Shown piece after piece: positions 1 to 7,583 of a DNA stretch of 11,430 bases. A program made the translations under genes and the position numbers. The notes beneath the pieces are model-generated. The model worked only from the letters and a program-made list of their open reading frames with translations. It was not told where the DNA came from and made no database searches. How positions within the stretch are numbered: position 1 is the first letter of the stretch; each line of letters begins with the position of its first letter. Source of the DNA: Actinomycetes bacterium (GTDB lineage: Bacteria > Actinomycetota > Actinomycetes > Streptosporangiales > Streptosporangiaceae); assembly GCA_023425615.1 (NCBI GenBank), contig JAFACJ010000805.1, positions 1-11,430 of the forward strand, written 5' to 3'.

Positions 1-290
1 AGATCCTCCAGCTGGAGATGCTCAAGCCGAAGATCGCGGTGCTGGACGAGACCGACTCCGGCCTCGACGTCGACGCGCTCAAGGTCGTCTCCGAGGGCGT
101 CAACCGCTTCAGCGCCGCCGGCGAGACCGGCGTCCTGCTCATCACCCACTACACCCGCATCCTGCGGTACGTGAAGCCGGACTTCGTGCACGTCTTCGCC
201 GACGGCCACATCGTCGCGGCGGGCGGCCCCGAGCTGGCCGACGAGCTCGAGGCCGAGGGCTACGAGAAGTACACGAAGGCGGGCGTCTGA
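1..290 (+). CDS. sufC: SufC, Fe-S assembly ATPase (C-terminal part, 5' truncated)
   Basis: The frame is open from base 3 and ends at TGA 288-290, giving 95 residues of the C-terminal end of an ABC ATPase. Visible motifs are the Walker B and D-loop stretch [12 protein letters not shown] and the H-loop [10 protein letters not shown] with its switch histidine. DETDSGLD is typical of SufC rather than of transporter ATPases, and there is no membrane segment. SufC is the cytosolic ATPase of the SufBCD scaffold, where ATP hydrolysis drives cluster assembly. The Walker A, Q-loop and signature motif lie upstream of the window. The sufS start follows after 3 nt, so the genes are almost certainly co-transcribed and translationally coupled. 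Identification is firm because of the motif and the sufS-sufU-sufT neighbours. Confidence 0.95.
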   Translation, partial: ILQLEMLKPKIAVLDETDSGLDVDALKVVSEGVNRFSAAGETGVLLITHYTRILRYVKPDFVHVFADGHIVAAGGPELADELEAEGYEKYTKAGV

Positions 291-1556
<1,266 letters not shown>

Positions 1557-1560
1557 GACA

Positions 1561-2016
1561 GTGCAGCTGGAATCGATGTACCAGGAGATCATCCTGGACC
1601 ACTACCGCAACCCGCAGCACCGCGGGCTGCGGGAGCCGTACGAGGCCGAGGTCCACCATGTGAACCCGACCTGCGGCGATGAGATCACCCTGCGGGTGCA
1701 TCTGGACGGCACCGGCGACGGCGCCGTGGTCGCCGACGTCTCCTACGAGGGCCAGGGCTGCTCGATCAGCCAGGCCAGCGCCTCGGTCATGAGCGATCTG
1801 ATCATCGGCCGCACCGTGAAGGACGCGATGCGGCTGAGCGAGGAGTTCCTCGCGCTCATGCAGTCGCGGGGCGAGCTGGAGCCCGACGAGGACGTCCTGG
1901 AGGACGCCGTCGCGTTCGCCGGAGTGTCCAAGTACCCCGCCCGCGTCAAGTGCGCCCTGCTCGGCTGGATGGCCTGGAAGGACGCGACCGCCCAGACCCT
2001 GGAGAGGACATCATGA
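1561..2016 (+). CDS. sufU: SufU, zinc-dependent sulfur acceptor for SufS
   Basis: A GTG at 1561, 4 nt after the sufS stop, opens a 151-residue SufU/IscU-like protein beginning VQLESMYQEIILDHYRNP. An ATG at 1576 would lose five residues. Conserved ligands are C38 and D40 in NPTCGDE, C67 in GQGCSISQ and C131 in ARVKCALLGW, the Cys-Asp-Cys-Cys set that binds zinc in Bacillus-type SufU. The roughly 20-residue insert before the last cysteine (about 95-125) and the absence of the IscU LPPVK motif separate SufU from IscU. In this family the protein takes the persulfide from SufS by zinc-ligand exchange and stimulates desulfurase turnover. Its end overlaps the sufT start in ATGA. Family and role are well established; this protein's function is inferred from that. 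Confidence 0.95.
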   Translation: MQLESMYQEIILDHYRNPQHRGLREPYEAEVHHVNPTCGDEITLRVHLDGTGDGAVVADVSYEGQGCSISQASASVMSDLIIGRTVKDAMRLSEEFLALMQSRGELEPDEDVLEDAVAFAGVSKYPARVKCALLGWMAWKDATAQTLERTS

Positions 2017-2390
2017 GCGACACCGAAGCCGCGGCCGCGGAGGAGGCGGTCCTCGACGCCCTGACCGGCGGCTCGGATGAGGAGGAGCAGGTCCTGGAGG
2101 CCCTGCGCGACGTCGTCGACCCCGAACTGGGCATCAACGTCGTCGACCTCGGCCTGGTCTACGGCGTCGACCTCAGCGAGACCGACGGACACCGGCTGCT
2201 GACCGTCGACATGACGCTCACCAGCGCCGCCTGCCCGCTGACCGACGTCATCGAGGACCAGGCGCAGAGCGCCACCGCCGACCTCGTCGACGAGCTGAAG
2301 ATCAACTGGGTCTGGCTGCCGCCGTGGGGCCCCGACAAGATCACCGAGGACGGCCGCGAACAGCTCCGCGCCCTCGGCTTCAACGTCTGA
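2013..2390 (+). CDS. sufT: SufT, MIP18/DUF59 family Fe-S maturation factor
   Basis: The 125-residue protein starts at ATG 2013, which overlaps the sufU stop (ATGA) and has the ribosome site GGAGAGG at 2001-2007. Residues 1-24 are an acidic Ala/Glu-rich lead. The DUF59 (MIP18/FeS_assembly_P) domain follows with DPELGINVVDLGLVYGV (37-53), the conserved cysteine C74 in TSAACPLTD, and WGPDKITEDGREQLRALGF at the C-terminus. SufT-type proteins are linked to maturation or transfer of Fe-S clusters, and their last position in actinobacterial suf operons supports this. The isolated DUF59 domain also occurs in phenylacetate (PaaD) and other contexts, but the suf neighbourhood decides here. A strong hairpin follows 15 nt after the stop, so this is probably the operon's last gene. 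Confidence 0.92.
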   Translation: MSDTEAAAAEEAVLDALTGGSDEEEQVLEALRDVVDPELGINVVDLGLVYGVDLSETDGHRLLTVDMTLTSAACPLTDVIEDQAQSATADLVDELKINWVWLPPWGPDKITEDGREQLRALGFNV

Positions 2391-2404
2391 CGGATCCGCG
2401 CGCC

Positions 2405-2440
2405 AGGACCCCGGCCCCTTCCCGAAGGGACCGGGGTCCT
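2405..2440. terminator. Hairpin terminator between convergent sufT and ktrA
   Basis: Arms 2405-2414 (AGGACCCCGG) and 2431-2440 (CCGGGGTCCT) are a perfect 10-bp inverted repeat. Inside, 2416-2421 pairs with 2424-2429 (CCCTTC/GAAGGG), so nearly the whole 36 nt folds into one stem with one C-A mismatch. It lies between two convergent stop codons (2390 and 2457), so it can serve both strands. Neither side has a T-run, as is common in GC-rich actinomycetes, so termination is inferred from position and stem strength. Confidence 0.85.
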
Positions 2441-2456
2441 GCGGTGTGCGGCGGGG

Positions 2457-3116
2457 TCACAGGTCGGTGAAGCGCTCCACCTTGGAGATGGGGCCGACGA
2501 CCAGGATGAGGTCGCCGTACTGCAGGACGGTGTCGGGGGTGGCGTAGGTGTAGTCCTCGCCCTTGCTCTTGACGCAGACGATGGTGACGCCGTACTTGCG
2601 GCGCATCCTGGTCTCGCCGAGGGGGACTCCCACCAGCTCGCGCGGCGGGTGCGTCTTGACCATGACGAAGCCGGGGTCGATCTGGACGTAGTCGAGCATC
2701 CGGCCGCTGACCAGGTGGGCGACCCGCTCGCCCATGTCGTGCTCGGGCAGGACCACATGGGTGGCGCCGATGCGCTCCAGGATCCTGCCGTGCTGGCGGC
2801 TGATGGCCTTGGCCCAGATGTCGTTGATCTCCAGCTCCACCAGCAGCGAGGTGGTGAGGATGCTGGCCTCGATGTCGCTGCCGATGGCCACGACGGCGCG
2901 CTGGAAGTCGGGTACGCCCAGTTGGTGCAGGGCCTGCAGATCGGTGGAGTCGGCGGTGACGATCTGGGTGATCTCCCCGGCCAGTGACTGCACCACCTTG
3001 GGCCGGTGGTCGATGGCCAGCACCTCGGCGCCGAGCCGGGTCAGCTCCAGGGCCAGCGAGCTGCCGAACCTGCCGAGGCCGATGACGACCACGGGAAGAT
3101 TGTCCTTGTCAGCCAA
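2457..3116 (-). CDS. ktrA: KtrA/TrkA-type RCK regulatory subunit of potassium uptake
   Basis: The 219-residue cytosolic protein has an RCK_N Rossmann domain with the nucleotide motif VVIGLGRFGSS (glycines 13, 15, 18) and an acidic residue, D36, at the end of strand 2 (AIDHR). An RCK_C domain follows at about 135-219 (DYVQIDPGFV ... DLILVVGPISKVERF). A single RCK copy fits KtrA, whereas E. coli TrkA has two copies and is about twice as long. Such subunits form an octameric ring on the channel and gate it according to bound ATP/ADP or NAD(H); the C-domain can bind c-di-AMP in some Firmicutes. The start is TTG at 3116-3114, preceded by a good GAGGAG ribosome site and overlapping the ktrB end by 8 nt, so translation is probably coupled. 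The residue numbering assumes this TTG start. Confidence 0.94.
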   Translation of the reverse strand: MADKDNLPVVVIGLGRFGSSLALELTRLGAEVLAIDHRPKVVQSLAGEITQIVTADSTDLQALHQLGVPDFQRAVVAIGSDIEASILTTSLLVELEINDIWAKAISRQHGRILERIGATHVVLPEHDMGERVAHLVSGRMLDYVQIDPGFVMVKTHPPRELVGVPLGETRMRRKYGVTIVCVKSKGEDYTYATPDTVLQYGDLILVVGPISKVERFTDL

Positions 3117-4455
3117 CGATCGGTCGCTCCTCGGGCAGTTCGTAGTGGCGGGTGCGCTCCCGCAGCGCGAGCGCGGAGAAGAGGGTGACGGGCCCGACCC
3201 TGCCGATGAACATCAGCGCGACGAGCAGGGCCTGCCCGGCCGATGGCATCGAGGCGGTGGTGGCGCCGATGGACAGGCCCACCGTGCCGAAGGCCGAGAT
3301 CACCTCGAAGGCTACCTCGTCCAGGGTCTGGTCGGAGAGCGCCAGCAGCGCGAAGGTGCCGGCCGCCACCAGGCCGACGCCCAGCAGCGCGATGGTGAGG
3401 GCCTGGCGCTGCACGGTGTCGGGCAGCCTGCGGTGCCCGACGTTGACCTGGCTCTCGCCGCGCAGCTCGGCCCAGATGACGAAGGCCAGCAGCCCGAACG
3501 TGGTGACCTTGATGCCGCCCGCGGTGCCGGCGCTGCCGCCGCCGATGAACATGAGGATGTCGGTGACCAGCCAGCTCTCGTTCTTCATCTCGCTGAGCTG
3601 GAGGATGTTGAAACCGCCGGAGCGCGGCATGACGGCGGTGAAGAAGCCGGCCGCGAACCTGCTGGACTCCGGGAGGGCGCCCAGCGTGCGGGGGTTGCTC
3701 CACTCGAAGACGGTGATGGCCAGGGTGCCGAGCACCAGCAGCGCGCCCGTCACCGCCAGGGTGATCCGGGTCAGCACCGACCAGCGGCGCGGTCTGCGCC
3801 AGGAGCGGGCCAGCTCGAACACCACCGGGAACCCGAGGCCGCCCACGATCACCGCGAGGGAGACCGGCAGGCAGATCCAGGCGTCGGAGGCGAACCGCAC
3901 CAGGCTGTCGGGCCACAGCGCGAACCCGGCGTTGTTGAACGACGAGATGGAGTGGAAGACGCCGAGGTAGAGCGATCTGCCGAACCCCTCGTGGTAGCCC
4001 AGCAGGAAGCGCAGGCACAGGACCAGCGCCAGCACCGCCTCCGACACCAGACTGAAGATCACCACATTGCGGACCACCCGCCGCACGTCGGAGGCCGAGA
4101 GGGTCTTGGTCTCGGCCTGGGCCAGCAGCCTGGCGCGCAGCCCGACCCGGCCGGAGACCAGCAGCGCGAACAAGGTGGCCAGGGTCATGATGCCGAGGCC
4201 GCCCACCTGGATCAGGCACATGATCACGACCTCGCCGAAGACCGACCAGTGGGTCTCGGTGTCCACCACGATCAGGCCGGTCACGCAGACCGCCGAGGTC
4301 GAGGTGAACAGCGCGGTCAGCGGGGAGGCGGACTCCGGCCCCGTGGTGGCCGCGGGAAGGGCCAGCAGCAGCGTCCCGGTCAGCACCGCGAAGCCGAATC
4401 CGCCGACGATCACCTGTGCGGGATGCCGCATCTGCTTGCGTACCGGCACGCTCAC
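3109..4455 (-). CDS. ktrB: KtrB/TrkH-family potassium transporter membrane subunit
   Basis: The 448-residue integral membrane protein has the four-fold M1-P-M2 plan of the TrkH/KtrB superfamily. All four selectivity-filter loops are readable: SAVCVTGL (54-61), NNAGF (174-178), RSGGFN (278-283) and GTVGLS (390-395). The Gly-rich intramembrane gate loop GGGSAGTAGG is at 305-314. The length fits KtrB better than the longer TrkH. It moves K+ into the cell and is gated by the RCK partner encoded directly downstream with an 8-nt overlap. I chose GTG 4455 because residues 1-15 then match the short basic lead MRHPAQ usual before M1. The frame is open to GTG 4524, but that start lacks a ribosome site. 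A tiny ORF with a strong ribosome site ends across this start codon, so initiation may be coupled to it. Confidence 0.93.
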   Translation of the reverse strand: MSVPVRKQMRHPAQVIVGGFGFAVLTGTLLLALPAATTGPESASPLTALFTSTSAVCVTGLIVVDTETHWSVFGEVVIMCLIQVGGLGIMTLATLFALLVSGRVGLRARLLAQAETKTLSASDVRRVVRNVVIFSLVSEAVLALVLCLRFLLGYHEGFGRSLYLGVFHSISSFNNAGFALWPDSLVRFASDAWICLPVSLAVIVGGLGFPVVFELARSWRRPRRWSVLTRITLAVTGALLVLGTLAITVFEWSNPRTLGALPESSRFAAGFFTAVMPRSGGFNILQLSEMKNESWLVTDILMFIGGGSAGTAGGIKVTTFGLLAFVIWAELRGESQVNVGHRRLPDTVQRQALTIALLGVGLVAAGTFALLALSDQTLDEVAFEVISAFGTVGLSIGATTASMPSAGQALLVALMFIGRVGPVTLFSALALRERTRHYELPEERPIVG

Positions 4456-4478
4456 CCCGCCCCGTCGGTCCCTGCCAT
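4452..4478 (-). CDS. Possible 8-codon leader ORF coupled to ktrB
   Basis: On the minus strand an ATG at 4478-4476 is preceded by GGAGGAG (4488-4482), the best ribosome site in this region, with 5 nt between GGAGG and ATG. The frame reads MAGTDGAG and stops at TGA 4454-4452, overlapping the ktrB GTG (4455-4453) in the classic GTGA arrangement. It is out of frame with ktrB. It has no recognisable function as a peptide; the value, if any, would be delivering ribosomes to the ktrB start, which has only a G-rich stretch of its own. This is seen in the sequence only, and short ORFs also arise by chance. Confidence 0.35.
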   Translation of the reverse strand: MAGTDGAG

Positions 4479-4560
4479 GGTCTCCTCCCCGAGGAGCAAC
4501 GGCGATGACGGTATCAACAACCACCGACAGCTTCGTCCCCGCCGGTGGCTGAGCCCGCGG

Positions 4561-5766
4561 CTACCGCCGCGCCCCGGCCCGCAGCCGCAGCAGGAGGAGG
4601 GCCAGCAGCGAGGCGGTCAGGGACGCGGCCAGCACGGCGGTGGAGGCGCGGGCGACGGCGTCGGGGTCGTCGGTCGTCAGCCCGGTGACGAGCAGGGAGA
4701 CGGTGTACCCGATCCCCGCCAGCACGGCCACCGGCAGCACGTCGCCCCAGCCGATCCCGCCGGGGAGCCGGGCCAGCCCCAGCCGCACCGCCAGCCAGGC
4801 GCCGCCGAACACCCCGATCACCTTGCCGACCAGCAGGCCGAAGAAGACGCCCTGGGCGATCGGGTCCCGCAGGGTCTCACCGAGGGAGCCGAGACCGATC
4901 CCGGCGGCGGCGAGGGCGAACAGGGGCACGATGAAGCCGGCGGAGACCGGGTGCAGCCGGTGCTCCAGCCGCACGGCCGGCGACTCCCGCTCGCCGGGGC
5001 GGGCGACGACGGGGGTCAGCAGGCCGAGGAGGATGCCGGTGACGGTCGCGTGGACCCCGCTGGCGTGGACGGCGATCCAGGCGGCCACCACCAGCGGGAC
5101 CATCAGGACCAGGGGCGTCCGGCGGTACCGCTGGGCCAGCCCGTAGAGGCAGCACAGGGCGAGCCCGGTCAGGAACCACACCGGGTCGAACCCGCGGGTG
5201 AACAGGAGGGCGATGAGCGCGATCGCGCCGAGGTCGTCGATGACGGCCATGGACAGCAGCAGCACCCGCACCCCGCTGGGCAGCGCCGAGCCGACCAGCG
5301 CCAGGACGCCGAGCGCGAAGGCGATGTCGGTGGCGACGGGGATGGCCCAGGCCCCGCCCTCGGCCGCCTGGCCGCGGGAGACGCCGAGGGAGATCAGCGC
5401 GGGCATGAGCATGCCGCCGGCCGCCGCCAGCAGCGGAAGCGCGGCGGCACGCCATCCGGCAAGCTCGCCGACGGTCAGTTCGCGTTTGACCTCCATGCCG
5501 GCGACGAAGAAGAAGATCGTCAGCAGTCCGTCGGAGACCCAGTGGGAGACGGACAGGTGCAGGTGCGCCCAGTGGGGGCCGAGTTCCAGGCCCCAGAGCC
5601 CCGCGTAGGAGCCGGGCGCGAGATTGGCCCACAGCAGGGCGACCAGGGTCGCGGCCAGCAGCAGCCTGCCGCCGGTCGTCTCCTCCCTGAGGAACTCCGC
5701 CAGGTTCTCCATCCGGCTGCCGTTGCGGCCGGAGTCCGGGGAGCTCTTGGAGAAGGGAAGGCGCAC
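4561..5766 (-). CDS. nhaA: NhaA-type Na+/H+ antiporter
   Basis: This is an inner-membrane antiporter of about 401 residues that exports Na+ (or Li+) in exchange for H+. NhaA hallmarks are present, numbered from GTG 5766: the ion-binding aspartate pair in MAVIDDLGAIALIA (D177-D178), IPVATDIAFALGVLALVG with D147, FFFVAGMEVKRE in the second helix region, ASGVHATVTGILLG, and the conserved lysine in VGKVIGVFGG (K315). About twelve hydrophobic segments fit the family. Three starts are possible: GTG 5820, GTG 5766 (GGGAG six bases before it) and ATG 5712 (begins MENLAEFLREETTGG, where core homology begins, but with no ribosome site). I prefer 5766. The gene ends about 105 nt before ktrB on the same strand, so nhaA-ktrB-ktrA is probably one unit coupling sodium exit with potassium entry. 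Confidence 0.93.
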   Translation of the reverse strand: MRLPFSKSSPDSGRNGSRMENLAEFLREETTGGRLLLAATLVALLWANLAPGSYAGLWGLELGPHWAHLHLSVSHWVSDGLLTIFFFVAGMEVKRELTVGELAGWRAAALPLLAAAGGMLMPALISLGVSRGQAAEGGAWAIPVATDIAFALGVLALVGSALPSGVRVLLLSMAVIDDLGAIALIALLFTRGFDPVWFLTGLALCCLYGLAQRYRRTPLVLMVPLVVAAWIAVHASGVHATVTGILLGLLTPVVARPGERESPAVRLEHRLHPVSAGFIVPLFALAAAGIGLGSLGETLRDPIAQGVFFGLLVGKVIGVFGGAWLAVRLGLARLPGGIGWGDVLPVAVLAGIGYTVSLLVTGLTTDDPDAVARASTAVLAASLTASLLALLLLRLRAGARR

Positions 5767-5992
5767 GGGGAGCTCCCGGGGTCGACGACGAAGGACGACG
5801 CCGACCAGACTTCCCGGCACACCTTGCCCTTGGCGCTTTCGCTATGCATAAGGGCATTCCCACCATGGTACTCGATCTCCCCGGATTCCCGGGGTGTCTC
5901 CCGGTCCGGAGGGCGCGCTGATTGGGCGCATCCTCCCCGGGAAGGCTGACAGTCTGGCCGCGAGACGGAACATGAGGAGAGGGGTGCCGGAG
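5767..5992. promoter_or_regulatory. Divergent control region between nhaA and the oxidoreductase
   Basis: About 225 nt separates the two divergent starts and should hold both promoters. It contains an unusually A/T-containing patch at 5841-5850 (with the palindrome ATGCAT, a possible -10 area), an 8-bp palindrome ACCATGGT at 5862-5869, and a small perfect hairpin CCCCGG-ATTC-CCGGGG at 5879-5894. I could not find a convincing -35/-10 pair with correct spacing on either strand. The stretch nearest 5820 may be coding if nhaA starts at GTG 5820. Confidence 0.4.
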
Positions 5993-6847
5993 ATGGAAGT
6001 GGCGGTACTGGGAACCGGGATCATGGGCGCCCCGATGGCGCGCAACCTTCTGAAGGCCGGCCACCGGGTCAGGGTCTGGAACCGCACCAGGGAGAAGGCC
6101 GAGCCCCTCGCCGCCGACGGCGCGGTGGTCATGGACACCCCGGCCGGCGCGGTGGCGGGCGCCGAGGCGGTGGTGACCGTCCTGTTCGACGGCAAGGTGG
6201 CGCTGGAGACCATGCGCAGCGCGGCGTCCGAGCTGCGGCCCGGCGCGCTGTGGATGCAGTCGTCGACCGCGGCGCTGGAGGACGCCCCCGCCCTCTCCCG
6301 ATTCGCCGTGGAGAACGGCGTCGTCTATGTCGACGCGCCGGTCCTCGGCACCCGCCAGCCCGCCGAGAAGGGCGAGCTGGTCGTGCTGGCGGCCGGGCCC
6401 GAGCAGGCACGCGCGCCGCTGGCGCCCCTCTTCGACGCGGTGGGCAGCCGCACGGTGTGGGTCGGCACCGAGCCGGGCCTGGCCACCCGTCTGAAGCTGG
6501 TGGCCAACAACTGGGTGCTCGCCCTCAACAACAGCGTGGCCGAGACCGTCTCGCTGGCCGAGGCGCTGGACGTCGATCCGCAGGACTTCCTCGACCTGGT
6601 GGCGGGAGGCGGCCTGGACGCCGGCTACCTGCGGATGAAGGCGGCGGTGATCCGCTCCCGCGACTTCACGCCCAGCTTCTCCGTCGCCACCGCGGAGAAG
6701 GACGCCGAGCTCATCCTGGCCGCCGCCAAGCAGGCGGGCGTCCACCTCCACCTCACGGCCGCGGGCGCCGAGCGCTTCCGCCGCGCCATGGCCGAGGGCC
6801 ACGCCCAGGAGGACATGGCGGCCTCCTACTTCGCCTCGTTCTCCTGA
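5993..6847 (+). CDS. NAD(P)-dependent beta-hydroxyacid dehydrogenase-family oxidoreductase
   Basis: The 284-residue protein belongs to the 6-phosphogluconate/3-hydroxyisobutyrate dehydrogenase superfamily. The N-terminal Rossmann domain starts with AVLGTGIMGAPMARNLLKAG (4-23). The sequence WNRTREK at the end of strand 2 (29-35), with an arginine instead of an acidic residue, suggests NADP preference. The second signature region reads DAPVLGTRQPAEKGELVVLA (114-133), where many relatives have DAPVSGG. The likely catalytic lysine is K168 in RLKLVANNW, followed by the all-helical C-terminal domain. The substrate cannot be told from sequence; imine-reductase or succinic-semialdehyde/glyoxylate-reductase relatives are possible. 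ATG 5993 is chosen because the family motif starts there and GAGAGGGG lies about 8 nt upstream; ATG 5972 and GTG 5984 are in-frame alternatives. The last 22 nt overlap the convergent DoxX gene. Confidence 0.88.
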   Translation: MEVAVLGTGIMGAPMARNLLKAGHRVRVWNRTREKAEPLAADGAVVMDTPAGAVAGAEAVVTVLFDGKVALETMRSAASELRPGALWMQSSTAALEDAPALSRFAVENGVVYVDAPVLGTRQPAEKGELVVLAAGPEQARAPLAPLFDAVGSRTVWVGTEPGLATRLKLVANNWVLALNNSVAETVSLAEALDVDPQDFLDLVAGGGLDAGYLRMKAAVIRSRDFTPSFSVATAEKDAELILAAAKQAGVHLHLTAAGAERFRRAMAEGHAQEDMAASYFASFS

Positions 6848-7449
6848 GCGGGGCGGTTCTTCACGACCAGGACGTCGTGCGGGCCGTGGGAAGGCGGCGG
6901 GGCGGGCAGGGCCGGTGCGCCGTCCTCCCGGTCGTGCTGCTCGTCCGTGGCGTCGGGGATGACCGTGGCGGGCGGGGCGGCTGGATCGGCGGGGAGCGGC
7001 TCCTCCGGGGGGAGGGGGAAATCCTCGGCGAGTTCGGCGGCGCGGCGGCGGCGTACGGACAGGGCGTGGTCGGCGGTCAGGCGCCCGGCGGCACCGGTGG
7101 CCAGCAGCAGGGAGGCGGCGGCCAGGACCAGGGGCAGTTCGAAGCCGTCGTGCCCGGTCATGCCCTGGTCGAGGTTGACGAAGGCGAAGGCGCCGGCCAT
7201 GTCGAGGAAGAGCACGGCCCCGGTGAGGGGGAGGCCGAGACCGGCGATGAGGGCGGCGCCGCCGAGGAGTTCGGCGAAGGTGGAGTAGACGGCCGCCGCC
7301 TTGGCGAGGGGGACGCCCGTCGCGGTGAAGTCACGGGCGGTGGCGTTGATGCCGTCCTCCACCTTCTGCCAGCCGTGTACGAGGAAGACGGCGCCCACCG
7401 CGCAGCGGGCGAGCAGGGCGATCACGTCGTGGGCCGGGCGGGTGCGCAT
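6826..7449 (-). CDS. DoxX-family membrane protein with a long acidic tail
   Basis: The 207-residue protein has a DoxX-type core of about 125 residues with four predicted membrane helices (about 9-25, 55-72, 75-92, 105-122). The start LLARCAVGAVFLVHGWQKV shows the family's basic residue and HGWQK motif after helix 1. After residue 130 comes a soluble tail of roughly 75 residues rich in Pro, Ala, Asp and Glu (for example PLPPEEPLPADPAAPP), which is longer than usual for this family and probably disordered. DoxX proteins are diverse; links to thiosulfate oxidation or oxidative-stress complexes are known for only a few members, so no specific role is claimed. ATG 7449 has GGGAAGGA about 9 nt upstream. 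The stop TAG (6828-6826) lies inside the convergent oxidoreductase gene. An inverted repeat and a possible -35 element lie upstream. Confidence 0.85.
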   Translation of the reverse strand: MRTRPAHDVIALLARCAVGAVFLVHGWQKVEDGINATARDFTATGVPLAKAAAVYSTFAELLGGAALIAGLGLPLTGAVLFLDMAGAFAFVNLDQGMTGHDGFELPLVLAAASLLLATGAAGRLTADHALSVRRRRAAELAEDFPLPPEEPLPADPAAPPATVIPDATDEQHDREDGAPALPAPPPSHGPHDVLVVKNRPAQENEAK

Positions 7450-7455
7450 GAGCGG

Positions 7456-7503
7456 GATCCTTCCCGAGTCTCGGGGGGTATGGTCCGATGCTCGGGAAGG
7501 GTC
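7456..7503. repeat. Inverted repeat in the doxX-like gene promoter (possible operator)
   Basis: Arms 7459-7468 (CCTTCCCGAG) and 7491-7500 (CTCGGGAAGG) are perfect 10-bp inverted copies with 22 nt between. Including a T-G wobble they extend to 13 bp (7456-7468 and 7491-7503). The proximal arm contains the GGGAAGGA ribosome site of the doxX-like gene. A minus-strand TTGACG at 7516-7511 is a candidate -35; the hexamer 17 nt on is GAGCAT, a poor -10. If that promoter is real, one arm covers the -10 area and the other sits about 15-25 nt into the transcript, which fits a repressor operator. Confidence 0.5.
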
Positions 7504-7561
7504 TCCAAAACGTCAAATTCACCGGCGAATCGGACGACTTTATCGGTGGAGGCCGACAGGG

Positions 7562-7577
7562 CGTCCGAGACCGGACG
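7562..7577 (-). terminator. Small hairpin after the AIM24 triplet (weak terminator candidate)
   Basis: CGTCC (7562-7566) and GGACG (7573-7577) form a perfect 5-bp stem with a 6-nt loop, starting 6 nt after the stop codon of the last AIM24 gene. There is no T-run and the stem is short, so read-through into the doxX-like gene is possible. Confidence 0.25.
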
Positions 7578-7583
7578 GCACGG

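Noticed and set aside
4456..4560. A c-di-AMP (ydaO-type) riboswitch before ktrB
   Set aside because: Such riboswitches do control K+ transporters in some actinobacteria, but about 105 nt is short for one and I could not find its conserved stems. The CCACCG/CGGTGG pair at 4521-4548 is too weak to support it.
2734..5949. A 1071-codon open frame on the + strand
   Set aside because: It runs antisense to ktrA, ktrB and nhaA, all of which have clear family motifs. Its product is a low-complexity Gln/His/Gly/Asp/Ala mix typical of the reverse strand of GC-rich genes.
4877..6802. A 641-codon open frame on the - strand
   Set aside because: It covers parts of nhaA in the wrong frame and the antisense of the oxidoreductase; composition is Arg/Gly/Pro-rich with no motif.
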